From Erythrophleum ivorense (Eukaryota; Streptophyta; Magnoliopsida; Fabales; Fabaceae), in NCBI GenBank assembly GCA_026724425.1, contig JAIUCV010000090.1:1674001-1738000 (forward strand): a stretch of 64,000 bases of DNA, written 5' to 3'. A program made the position numbers and the translations under genes. This document shows, in pieces, positions 1 through 11,880 of this stretch. The notes under the pieces were generated by a model that had not been told where the DNA came from, did no database searches, and saw only the letters and a list, made by a program, of their open reading frames with translations. The stretch's first letter is position 1; the number at the start of each line of letters is the position of its first letter.

Positions 1-1125
1 CTGCGACCCACACTTTACTCCTAGTCACTCTCTTTGGGTCTGAACTTTTTTTCTTCTACAAGAAAAAAATTGCAGATCATAGCTTATTCAAACATAGACA
101 TATGTTCCTAGTTTTTAGTTGACATACCATCTCATGAGCTAGTCGAACCATTCCTTTGCGGCTGGTAGTGTGAGGAATCTGAGCCCTCCTCAGCTGCCTG
201 TATTTTTCACTTTGCACCTATAAATACGTAACATAAATTAACTTAAATATAGTCAATATCCTTAAACATGTAATACACTTAAATAATGGAACCTGTAACA
301 TATGTATACCTTAAAGGCTGGACTAACTCTATTCCTAACCCAATTGTTCCAAGCTGCTACAGACTGAATGTTTGTCGGTTTTAACTTCTGAAGTTGCATC
401 TTACATTTAGTAGACCGAACTTGTTTTGTCAGCCTAGATTTAGAACACCTCCACAAACAACCCATCTGCTTTAAAACAGATTCTTTTTGCCATTCCTCTG
501 TCAAATTGAATCTCCCCTGTATACAGATAATTGTCAAGTTAAACATAGAAGCAAATAAATGAATTAAGCATAGAAATGATTTAGACTTAACCTGAACTTC
601 TTCCCACAATGTGTCTCTCAACTCCTCATCAAGATGTCTCCAATCATCCAGTAAAACTGGTACGTGTTCCCTTACAAGAGGTCCAAGAAATGAAGACAGT
701 GTCACTGACCCAATGCCGACATGCTCACCCACAGATGTAAATTCGACTTCAACCTTGTCATCATGGTGCTTGGCGACTTTACGCATCTTTGTTGGTCCTC
801 TTTTTTTCTTGTTGCTCGCTTCTGACTGTTGTGTTTGCTCCTCTTCAGCAGATACAGAGACTTGCTCAGTGTGAGGACGCATTGTTTCTTCTTCAGCAGG
901 CACAATATCTTCTGCGTCTCCTACATCAGCTTCGCCATAATCATCCTCTACAAATGCATTGTCACCTTCTTCTGACTCATGCTCATGAATGTGCGTATCC
1001 TCAACCGTAGGTACGTTCTCTGTAACCTCAGGTACTTTCTTGTTCTTCTTTCTTTTCCTCTCTACAATAGGAGTCGCTTCCATGCCTGCTTGTCGCTTAC
1101 TGAAACGGATTTCATCTGTAGCCAT
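1..1125 (-). CDS. Plant Ptta/En/Spm-family transposase (Transposase_24-like), 5' exons only, partial
   Basis: A spliced gene reading leftward. The ATG at 1125-1123 is the first ATG of the open frame. Exons inferred from GT-AG borders and continuous protein similarity are 1125-592 (178 codons), 516-310 (69), 217-128 (30) and 55-1 (cut by the window edge). The introns (591-517, 309-218, 127-56) are 75, 92 and 72 nt and all phase 0. The 75-nt intron has no stop, so an unspliced reading would falsely insert 25 residues. Residues 21-30 (VERKRKKNKK) form a basic, NLS-like patch, and 40-100 are strongly acidic. From about residue 108 the pattern RGPTKM, SSFLGPLVR, LLDDWRHLDEEL, FNLTEEW, VAAWNNWVRN, then IPHTTSRKGMVRLAHEM and RVTRSKVWVA is what I recognise as the plant En/Spm-related Transposase_24 domain. 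The family is thought to bind DNA and act with a TnpD/TNP2-type catalytic transposase, which would lie beyond the left edge. Family assignment is from memory of the motif pattern, not a search. Confidence 0.85.
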
Positions 1126-1650
1126 CACTGATCACCTGAAACATAATCAATTTTATGATTAATACCTGCAATCTAATCCCATTACTAGTACTCCTTCACA
1201 GTCATCCCTAACACAGAAACTCTCGTCATCATCACTCTGATTTCCTAAATCTTCATATTCTTGAACCGGGGAAATTGCAGATACAAATTCCTCTTCTGTC
1301 TCTAGCTCATGGTATCCTCTTGGTGGCGCCCTCATAACTACATACCAAGGAGAAGAGTCATTTTCGCAGCTGGGAAATCGCAGCTGGGAAATCGGAGGAT
1401 TTGAGTTCGAGACAACCAAATCCTGTGAGATAGAGCGCGACTGAGAAAGGGGATTAGAGAATCGAGGGAAAGTGGAATTTTGAAGACAAATCGATTTCTG
1501 GGTTTTGATTGAGGGAGATTATGATAAGAATCGAGCAAAAGGGTGGAATCGAGTAAGTGATTGAGATGAGAATCGGGGAAAAGGGAACACTCTAGAACAC
1601 ATGCAATTTTCGCTTGAGTAGTCAAAAGGGGGAGTCCAATTTTTTATTTT
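1126..1650 (-). other. CACTA 5' region between terminus and transposase start; possible leader or small ORF
   Basis: This stretch lies upstream of the transposase start in the transposon's own orientation. One minus-strand frame is open with an ATG at 1335-1333 and reads to a stop at 1159 (58 residues, acidic, containing ETEEEF and QSDDDES). A donor-like GTATGT follows CTTG just upstream, so this could be a leader exon or an upstream ORF. I see no recognisable domain and cannot tell whether it is translated. A 14-bp motif, CAGCTGGGAAATCG, is duplicated in tandem at 1367-1380 and 1381-1394. Nothing else is apparent. Confidence 0.35.
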
Positions 1651-1713
1651 CGAGCCTAAATTTTTATTAAGTGTGGAGGGAAGCGAAAAAATATTTTTCC
1701 GCCACTATTTCTA

Positions 1714-1881
1714 ATAGCGTTTACAATTAAATATGTTATTATAGACTAATGATGCAACGGAAAACGTAATGCGGGGTTATAACTTTTTAATATGTGATTC
1801 TATCATAGCGTTTATTAAAAAACAAACGCTATTAAAAAAACAGTGTTTCGTTAAAGATAGCATATTAACCTAAAACGCTAT
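1714..1881. repeat. CACTA subterminal repeats (AAACGCTAT / ATAGCGTTT)
   Basis: Four copies of a 9-bp motif occur in both orientations: ATAGCGTTT at 1714-1722 and 1805-1813, AAACGCTAT at 1824-1832 and 1873-1881. The middle two face each other across 10 bp and could form a hairpin. Short subterminal repeats in both orientations next to the terminus are the known binding sites for TnpA-type proteins in En/Spm elements; that role here is inferred from position. Confidence 0.7.
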
Positions 1882-1904
1882 ACTCGACTGCTATTAAAAC
1901 CCGT

Positions 1905-1917
1905 TTTTCCTGTAGTG
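1905..1917 (-). repeat. CACTA terminal inverted repeat, one end
   Basis: The minus strand reads CACTACAGGAAAA from 1917 down to 1905. The CACTA pentamer at the exact border with satellite sequence defines the element end. The partner terminus is not in the window. Confidence 0.85.
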
Positions 1918-1920
1918 TAA

Positions 1921-4900
1921 GTATGGGTCCGTCTTGATCATTACATACACTACAAGTACGTTCCTACATCGTGTGGAGGCATAGAGCTACGATTGGGAAT
2001 CCTTACTACTTCCTTTTCTTTATGACGGTAGCTTTGATGTTCCTATGTCACACATGTTCCTCCACATTGTCTCGTGGAGAATATAATGCATGTTTGGCTA
2101 AGTATGGGTCCATCTAGATCATTACATACACTACAAGTATGTTCCTTCAATATGTGGAGGCATAGATCTACGATTGGAACTCCTTACTACTTTCGTTTCT
2201 CTAGAATGGTAGCTTTGATGTTCCTAACAAGGAATGAAAATCATGTCACACATGTTGCTCCTCATAGTCCCTTGGAGAACCTAATGCATGTTTGGCTAAG
2301 TATGGGTCCGTCTTGATCATTATATACACTACAAGTATGTTCCTTCATTGTGTGGACGCATAGAGCTACGATTGTGACTCCTTACTTCTTTTGTATCTCT
2401 AAGATGGTTTCTTTGATGTTCCTCTCAAGGAATGAGAATCATGTCACACATGTTGCTCATAATAGTCCCTTGGAGAACCTAATGCATGTTTGGCTAAGTA
2501 TGGGTCCGTCTTGATCATTATATACACTACAAGTATGTTCCTACATTGTGTGGACGCATAGAGCTACGATTGTGACTCCTTACTTCTTTTGTATCTCTAA
2601 GATGGTTTCTTTGATGTTCCTCTCAAGGAATGAGAATCATGTCACACATGTTGCTCATAATAGTCCCTTGGAGAACCTAATGCATGTTTGGCTAAGTATG
2701 GGTCCGTCTTGATCATTACATACACAACAAGTACGTTCCTACATTGTGTGGAGGCATAGAGCTACGATTGGGACTTCTTACAACTTTCGTTTCTCTAGGA
2801 TGGTAGCTTTGATGTTCCTAACAAGGAATGAAAATCATGTCACACATGTTGCTCCTCATAGTCCCTTGGAGAACCTAATGCATGTTTGGCTAAGTATGGG
2901 TCCGTCTTGATCATTATATACACTACAAGTATGTTCCTTCATTGTGTGGACGCATAGAGCTACGATTGTGACTCCTTACTTCTTTTGTATCTCTAAGATG
3001 GTTTCTTTGATGGTCCTCTCAAGGAATGAGAATCATGTCACACATGTTGCTCATAATAGTCCCTTGGAGAACCTAATGCATGTTTGGCTAAGTATGGGTC
3101 CGTCTTGATCATTACATACACAACTAGTAAGTTCCTACATTGTGTGGAGGCAAAGAGCTACGATTGGGACTTCTTACAACTTTCGTTTCTCTAGGATGGT
3201 AGCTTTGATGTTCCTAACAAGGAATGAAAATCATGTCACACATGTTGCTCCTCATAGTCCCTTGGAGAACCTAATGCATGTTTGGCTAAGTATGGGTCCG
3301 TCTTGATCATTATATACACTACAAGTATGTTCCTTCATTGTGTGGACGCATAGAGCTACGATTGTGACTCCTTACTTCTTTTGTATCTCTAAGATGGTTT
3401 CTTTGATGTTCCTCTCAAGGAATGAGATTCATGTCACACATGTTGCTCATAATAGTCCCTTGGAGAACCTAATGCATGTTTGGCTAAGTATGGGTCCGTC
3501 TTGATCATTACATACACAACAAGTACGTTCCTACATTGTGTGGAGGCAAAGAGCTACGATTGGGACTTCTTACAACTTTCGTTTATCTAGGATGGTAGCT
3601 TTGATGTTCTTAACAAGTAATGAGAATCATGTCACACATGTTGCTCCTCATAGTCCCTTGGAGAACCTACTGCATGTTTGGCTAAGTATGGGTCCGTCTT
3701 GATCACTATATACAATACAAGTATGTTCCTTCAATGTATGGAGGCATAGAGGTACGATTGGGACTCCTTACAACTTTCGTTTATCTAGGATGGTAGCTTT
3801 GATGTTCCTCTCAAGGAATGAGAATCATGTCAAACATGTTGCTTATCCTAGTCCCTTGGAGAACCTAATGCATGTTTGGCTATGTATGGGTCTGTCTTGA
3901 TCATTACATACACTACAAGTACGTTCCTACTTCGTGTGGAGGCATAAAGCTACGATTGGGAATCCTTACTAATTCCTTTTCTTTATGACGGTACCTTTGA
4001 TGTTCCTATGTCACACATGTTCCTCCACACTGTCTCGTGGAGAAAATAATGCATGTTTGGCTAAGTATGGGTCCATCTAGATCATTACATACACTACAAG
4101 TATGTTCCTTCAATATGTGGGGGCATAGATCTACGATTGGAACTCCTTACTACTTTCGTTTCTCTAGGATGGTAGCTTTGATGTTCCTAACAAGGAATGA
4201 AAATCATGTCACACATGTTGCTCCTCATAGTCCCTTGGAGAACCTAATGCATGTTTGGCTAAGTATGGGTCCGTCTTGATCATTATATACACTACAAGTA
4301 TGTTCTTTCATTGTGTGGATGCATAGAGCTACGATTGTGACTCCTTACTTCTTTTGTATCTCTAAGATGGTTTCTTTGATGTTCCTCTCAAGGAATGAGA
4401 ATCATGTCACACATGTTGCTCATAATAGTCCCTTGGAGAACCTAATGCATGTTTGGCTAAGTATGGGTCCGTCTTGATCATTATATACACTACAAGTATG
4501 TTCCTACATTGTGTGGACGCATAGAGCTACGATTGTGACTCCTTACTTCTTTTGTATCTCTAAGATGGTTTCTTTGATGTTCCTCTCAAGGAATGAGAAT
4601 CATGTCACACATGTTGCTCATAATAGTCCCTTGGAGAACCTAATGCATGTTTGGCTAAGTATGGGTCCGTCTTGATCATTACATACACAACAAGTACGTT
4701 CCTACATTGTGTGGAGGCATAGAGCTACGATTGGGACTTCTTACAACTTTCGTTTCTCTAGGATGGTAGCTTTGATGTTCCTAACAAGGAATGAAAATCA
4801 TGTCACACATGTTGCTCCTCATAGTCCCTTGGAGAACCTAATGCATGTTTGGCTAAGTATGGGTCCGTCTTGATCATTATATACACTACAAGTATGTTCC

Positions 4901-7611
4901 TTCATTGTGTGGACGCATAGAGCTACGATTGTGACTCCTTACTTCTTTTGTATCTCTAAGATGGTTTCTTTGATGGTCCTCTCAAGGAATGAGAATCATG
5001 TCACACATGTTGCTCATAATAGTCCCTTGGAGAACCTAATGCATGTTTGGCTAAGTATGGGTCCGTCTTGATCATTACATACACAACTAGTAAGTTCCTA
5101 CATTGTGTGGAGGCAAAGAGCTACGATTGGGACTTCTTACAACTTTCGTTTCTCTAGGATGGTAGCTTTGATGTTCCTAACAAGGAATGAAAATCATGTC
5201 ACACATGTTGCTCCTCATAGTCCCTTGGAGAACCTAATGCATGTTTGGCTAAGTATGGGTCCGTCTTGATCATTATATACACTACAAGTATGTTCCTTCA
5301 TTGTGTGGACGCATAGAGCTACGATTGTGACTCCTTACTTCTTTTGTATCTCTAAGATGGTTTCTTTGATGTTCCTCTCAAGGAATGAGAATCATGTCAC
5401 ACATGTTGCTCATAATAGTCCCTTGGAGAACCTAATGCATGTTTGGCTAAGTATGGGTCCGTCTTGATCATTACATACACAACAAGTACGTTCCTACATT
5501 GTGTGGAGGCAAAGAGCTACGATTGGGACTTCTTACAACTTTCGTTTATCTAGGATGGTAGCTTTGATGTTCTTAACAAGTAATGAGAATCATGTCACAC
5601 ATGTTGCTCCTCATAGTCCCTTGGAGAACCTACTGCATGTTTGGCTAAGTATGGGTCCGTCTTGATCACTATATACAATACAAGTATGTTCCTTCAATGT
5701 ATGGAGGCATAGAGGTACGATTGGGACTCCTTACAACTTTCGTTTATCTAGGATGGTAGCTTTGATGTTCGTCTCAAGGAATGAGAATCATGTCAAACAT
5801 GTTGCTTATCCTAGTCCCTTGGAGAACCTAATGCATGTTTGGCTATGTATGGGTCTGTCTTGATCATTACATACACTACAAGTACGTTCCTACTTCGTGT
5901 GGAGGCATAAAGCTACGATTGGGAATCCTTACTAATTCCTTTTCTTTATGACGGTACCTTTGATGTTCCTATGTCACACATGTTCCTCCACACTGTCTCG
6001 TGGAGAAAATAATGCATGTTTGGCTAAGTATGGGTCCATCTAGATCATTACATACACTACAAGTATGTTCCTTCAATATGTGGGGGCATAGATCTACGAT
6101 TGGAACTCCTTACTACTTTCGTTTCTCTAGGATGGTAGCTTTGATGTTCCTAACAAGGAATGAAAATCATGTCACACATGTTGCTCCTCATAGTCCCTTG
6201 GAGAACCTAATGCATGTTTGGCTAAGTATGGGTCCGTCTTGATCATTATATACACTACAAGTATGTTCTTTCATTGTGTGGATGCATAGAGCTACGATTG
6301 TGACTCCTTACTTCTTTTGTATCTCTAAGATGGTTTCTTTGATGTTCCTCTCAAGAAATGAGAATCATGTCACACATGTTGCTCATAATAGTCCCTTGGA
6401 GAACCTAATGCATGTTTGGCTAAGTATGGGTCCGTCTTGATCATTACATACACAACAAGTACGTTCCTACATTGTGTGGAGGCATAGAGCTACGATTGGG
6501 ACTTCTTACAACTTTCGTTTCTCTAGGATGGTAGCTTTGATGTTCCTAACAAGGAATGAAAATCATGTCACACATGTTGCTCCTCATAGTCCCTTGGAGA
6601 ACCTAATGCATGTTTGGCTAAGTATGGGTCCGTCTTGATCATTATATACACTACAAGTATGTTCCTTCATTGTGTGGACGCATAGAGCTACGATTGTGAC
6701 TCCTTACTTCTTTTGTATCTCTAAGATGGTTTCTTTGATGGTCCTCTCAAGGAATGAGAATCATGTCACACATGTTGCTCATAATAGTCCCTTGGAGAAC
6801 CTAATGCATGTTTGGCTAAGTATGGGTCCGTCTTGATCATTACATACACAACTAGTAAGTTCCTACATTGTGTGGAGGCAAAGAGCTACGATTGGGACTT
6901 CTTACAACTTTCGTTTCTCTAGGATGGTAGCTTTGATGTTCCTAACAAGGAATGAAAATCATGTCACACATGTTGCTCCTCATAGTCCCTTGGAGAACCT
7001 AATGCATGTTTGGCTAAGTATGGGTCCGTCTTGATCATTATATACACTACAAGTATGTTCCTTCATTGTGTGGACGCATAGAGCTACGATTGTGACTCCT
7101 TACTTCTTTTGTATCTCTAAGATGGTTTCTTTGATGTTCCTCTCAAGGAATGAGAATCATGTCACACATGTTGCTCATAATAGTCCCTTGGAGAACCTAA
7201 TGCATGTTTGGCTAAGTATGGGTCCGTCTTGATCATTACATACACAACAAGTACGTTCCTACATTGTGTGGAGGCAAAGAGCTACGATTGGGACTTCTTA
7301 CAACTTTCGTTTATCTAGGATGGTAGCTTTGATGTTCTTAACAAGTAATGAGAATCATGTCACACATGTTGCTCCTCATAGTCCCTTGGAGAACCTACTG
7401 CATGTTTGGCTAAGTATGGGTCCGTCTTGATCACTATATACAATACAAGTATGTTCCTTCAATGTATGGAGGCATAGAGGTACGATTGGGACTCCTTACA
7501 ACTTTCGTTTATCTAGGATGGTAGCTTTGATGTTCCTCTCAAGGAATGAGAATCATGTCAAACATGTTGCTTATCCTAGTCCCTTGGAGAACCTAATGCA
7601 TGTTTGGCTAT
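1921..7611 (+). repeat. Higher-order repeat, 1963-bp 10-mer, three copies (third is a 9-mer)
   Basis: Copies start at 1921, 3884 and 5847 and the next unit starts at 7612. The first two are 1963 bp (nine 198-bp monomers plus one 181-bp monomer). The third is 1765 bp, exactly one 198-bp monomer shorter, because one of two adjacent CATTATATAC / TTTTGTATCTC monomers is missing. Copies 2 and 3 share private variants (GAGAAAATAATG, ATATGTGGGGGC, CTATGTATGGG) that copy 1 lacks in whole or part. Confidence 0.93.
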
Positions 7612-9314
7612 GTATGGGTCTGTCTTGATCATTACATACACTACAAGTACGTTCCTACTTCGTGTGGAGGCATAGAGCTACGATTGGGAATCCTTACTAA
7701 TTCCTTTTCTTTATGACGGTACCTTTGATGTTCCTATGTCACACATGTTCCTCCACACTGTCTCGTGGAGAAAATAATGCATGTTTGGCTAAGTATGGGT
7801 CCATCTAGATCATTACATACACTACAAGTATGTTCCTTCAATATGTGGGGGCATAGATCTACGATTGGAACTCCTTACTACTTTCGTTTCTCTAGGATGG
7901 TAGCTTTGATGTTCCTAACAAGGAATGAAAATCATGTCACACATGTTGCTCCTCATAGTCCCTTGGAGAACCTAATGCATGTTTGGCTAAGTATGGGTCC
8001 GTCTTGATCATTATATACACTACAAGTATGTTCTTTCATTGTGTGGATGCATAGAGCTACGATTGTGACTCCTTACTTCTTTTGTATCTCTAAGATGGTT
8101 TCTTTGATGTTCCTCTCAAGAAATGAGAATCATGTCACACATGTTGCTCATAATAGTCCCTTGGAGAACCTAATGCATGTTTGGCTAAGTATGGGTCCAT
8201 GTACATCATTACAAACACTACAAGTACGTTCCTACATTGTGTGGAGGCATAGAGCTACGATTGGGACTTCTTACAACTTTCGTTTCTCTAGGATGGTAGC
8301 TTTGATGTTCCTAACAAGGAATGAGAATCATGTCACACATGTTGCTCATCATAGTCCCGTGGAGAACCTAATACATGTTTGGCTAAGTATGGGTCTGTGT
8401 ACATCATTACATACACTACAAGTATGTTTCTACAATTTGTGGAGGCATAGAGCTATGATTGGGACTCCTTACAACTTTCGTTTATCTAGGATGGTAGCTT
8501 TGATGTTCCTCTCAAGGAATGAGAATCATGTCACACATGTTGCTTATCCTAGTCCCTTGGAGAACCTAATGCATGTTTGGCTAAGTATGGGTCCGTCTTG
8601 ATCATTACATACACTACAAGTACGTTCCTACATCGTGTGGAGGCATAGAGCTACGATTGGGAATCCTTACTACTTCCTTTTCTTTATGACGGTAGCTTTG
8701 ATGTTCCTATGTCACACATGTTCCTCCACATTGTCTCGTGGAGAATATAATGCATGTTTGGCTAAGTATGAGTCCGTCTAGAGCATTACATACACTACAA
8801 GTATGTTCCTTCAATGTGTGGAGGCATAGAGCTACGATTGGGACACCTTACTACTTTCATTTCTCTAGGATAGTAGCTTTGATGTTCTTAACAAGTAATG
8901 AGAATCATGTCACACATGTTGCTCCTCATAGTCCCTTGGAGAACCTACTGCATGTTTGGCTAAGTATGGGTCCGTCTTGATCACTATATACAATACAAGT
9001 ATGTTCCTTCAATGTATGGAGGCATAGAGGTACGATTGGGACTCCTTACAACTTTCGTTTATCTAGGATGGTAGCTTTGATGTTCCTCTCAAGGAATGAG
9101 AATCATGTCACACATGTTGCTTATCCTAGTCCCTTGGAGAACCTAATGCATGTTTGGCTAAGTATGGGTCTGTCTTGATCATTACATACACTACAAGTAC
9201 GTTCCTACTTCGTGTGGAGGCATAGAGCTACGATTGGGAATCCTTACTACTTCCTTTTCTTTATGACGGTACCTTTGATGTTCCTATGTCACACATGTTC
9301 CTCCACATTGTCTC
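7612..9314 (+). repeat. Transitional satellite block between two higher-order repeat types
   Basis: 181-bp monomers recur here at intervals of 973 and 577 bp instead of 1963. The block introduces monomer classes that dominate further right: those with GTACATC (about 8196 and 8398) and GTCTAGAGC (about 8773) in place of the usual CTTGATC. These changes remove the in-frame TGA of the monomer, so 8041-8601 is open for 186 codons. I regard that frame as non-coding. Confidence 0.85.
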
Positions 9315-11880
9315 GTGGAGAATATAATGCATGTTTGGCTAAGTATGGGTCCATCTAGATCATTACATACACTACAAGTATGTTCCTTCAATATGTGGGG
9401 GCATAGATCTACGATTGGAACTCCTTACTACTTTCGTTTCTCTAGGATGGTAGCTTTGATGTTCCTAACAAGGAATGAAAATCATGTCACACATGTTGCT
9501 CCTCATAGTCCCTTGGAGAACCTAATGCATGTTTGGCTAAGTATGGGTCCGTCTTGATCATTATATACACTACAAGTATGTTCCTTCATTGTGTGGATGC
9601 ATAGAGCTACGATTGGGACTCCTTACTACTTTCATTTCTCTAGGATGGTAGCTTTGATGTTCTTAACAAGTAATGAGAATCATGTCACACATGTTGCTCC
9701 TCATAGTCCCTTGGAGAACCTACTGCATGTTTGGCTAAGTATGGGTCCGTCTTGATCACTATATACAATACAAGTATGTTCCTTCAATGTATGGAGGCAT
9801 AGAGGTACGATTGGGACTCCTTACAACTTTCGTTTATCTAGGATGGTAGCTTTGATGTTCCTCTCAAGGAATGAGAATCATGTCACACATGTTGCTTATC
9901 CTAGTCCCTTGGAGAACCTAATGCATGTTTGGCTAAGTATGGGTCTGTCTTGATCATTACATACACTACAAGTACGTTCCTACTTCGTGTGGAGGCATAG
10001 AGCTACGATTGGGAATCCTTACTACTTCCTTTTCTTTATGACGGTACCTTTGATGTTCCTATGTCACACATGTTCCTCCACATTGTCTCGTGGAGAATAT
10101 AATGCATGTTTGGCTAAGTATGGGTCCATCTAGATCATTACATACACTACAAGTATGTTCCTTCAATATGTGGAGGCATAGATCTACGATTGGAACTCCT
10201 TACTACTTTCGTTTCTCTAGAATGGTAGCTTTGATGTTCCTAACAAGGAATGAAAATCATGTCACACATGTTGCTCCTCATAGTCCCTTGGAGAACCTAA
10301 TGCATGTTTGGCTAAGTATGGGTCCGTCTTGATCATTATATACACTACAAGTATGTTCCTTCATTGTGTGGACGCATAGAGCTACGATTGTGACTCCTTA
10401 CTTCTTTTGTATCTCTAAGCTGGTTTCTTTGATGTTCCTCTCAAGGAATGAGAATCATGTCACACATGTTGCTCATAATAGTCCCTTGGAGAACCTAATG
10501 CATGTTTGGCTAAGTATGGGTCCGTCTTGATCATTACATACACAACAAGTACGTTCCTACATCGTGTGGAGGCATAGAGCTACGATTGGGAATCCTTACT
10601 ACTTCCTTTTCTTTATGACGGTAGCTTTGATGTTCCTATGTCACACATGTTCCTCCACATTGTCTCGTGGAGAATATAATGCATGTTTGGCTAAGTATGG
10701 GTCCATCTAGATCATTACATACACTACAAGTATGTTCCTTCAATATGTGGGGGCATAGATCTACGATTGGAACTCCTTACTACTTTCGTTTCTCTAGGAT
10801 GGTAGCTTTGATGTTCCTAACAAGGAATGAAAATCATGTCACACATGTTGCTCCTCATAGTCCCTTGGAGAACCTAATGCATGTTTGGCTAAGTATGGGT
10901 CCGTCTTGATCATTATATACACTACAAGTATGTTCCTTCATTGTGTGGATGCATAGAGCTACGATTGGGACTCCTTACTACTTTCATTTCTCTAGGATGG
11001 TAGCTTTGATGTTCTTAACAAGTAATGAGAATCATGTCACACATGTTGCTCCTCATAGTCCCTTGGAGAACCTACTGCATGTTTGGCTAAGTATGGGTCC
11101 GTCTTGATCACTATATACAATACAAGTATGTTCCTTCAATGTATGGAGGCATAGAGGTACGATTGGGACTCCTTACAACTTTCGTTTATCTAGGATGGTA
11201 GCTTTGATGTTCCTCTCAAGGAATGAGAATCATGTCACACATGTTGCTTATCCTAGTCCCTTGGAGAACCTAATGCATGTTTGGCTAAGTATGGGTCTGT
11301 CTTGATCATTACATACACTACAAGTACGTTCCTACTTCGTGTGGAGGCATAGAGCTACGATTGGGAATCCTTACTACTTCCTTTTCTTTATGACGGTACC
11401 TTTGATGTTCCTATGTCACACATGTTCCTCCACATTGTCTCGTGGAGAATATAATGCATGTTTGGCTAAATATGGGTCCATCTAGATCATTACATACACT
11501 ACAAGTATGTTCCTTCAATATGTGGAGGCATAGATCTACGATTGGAACTCCTTACTACTTTCGTTTCTCTAGAATGGTAGCTTTGATGTTCCTAACAAGG
11601 AATGAAAATCATGTCACACATGTTGCTCCTCATAGTCCCTTGGAGAACCTAATGCATGTTTGGCTAAGTATGGGTCCGTCTTGATCATTATATACACTAC
11701 AAGTATGTTCCTTCATTGTGTGGACGCATAGAGCTACGATTGTGACTCCTTACTTCTTTTGTATCTCTAAGATGGTTTCTTTGATGTTCCTCTCAAGGAA
11801 TGAGAATCATGTCACACATGTTGCTCATAATAGTCCCTTGGAGAACCTAATGCATGTTTGGCTAAGTATGGGTCCGTCTT
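9315..11880 (+). repeat. Higher-order repeat with 1352-bp period (7-mer)
   Basis: Diagnostic monomers recur at 9315 and 10667, and at 10090 and 11442, in both cases 1352 bp apart. This equals five 198-bp plus two 181-bp monomers, with 181-bp monomers alternating at 775 and 577 bp. The first half contains a chimeric monomer whose head (CATTATATAC, GGATGCATAG) belongs to one class and whose tail (TTTCATTTCTC, TTCTTAACAAG) belongs to another. The right end is approximate. Confidence 0.85.

Larger units (their letters stand above)
1..1917 (-). mobile_element. CACTA (En/Spm) DNA transposon, terminal portion, truncated by window edge
   Basis: Read on the minus strand, the element begins at 1917 with CACTACAGGAAAA, the classic CACTA-superfamily terminus. 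A subterminal region rich in AAACGCTAT/ATAGCGTTT motifs follows, and then a spliced transposase gene running leftward out of the window. The sequence after the terminus (TAA, 1918-1920) continues directly into a satellite monomer at its usual CTAAGTATGGG position, so a 3-bp TAA target duplication is plausible. The other end is outside the window, so total length, second terminus and target duplication cannot be checked. The superfamily is clear from terminus plus transposase; whether the element is complete and active is unknown. Confidence 0.88.

Noticed and set aside
611..1010. Forward open frames opposite the transposase gene (611-874, 789-1010)
   Set aside because: They are antisense shadows of the recognisable transposase exon 1 on the minus strand and have no plausible protein character.
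1338..1625. Minus-strand frame of 95 codons upstream of the transposase
   Set aside because: It has no early ATG (it would start at TTG), no domain, and lies in the transposon's untranslated terminal region.
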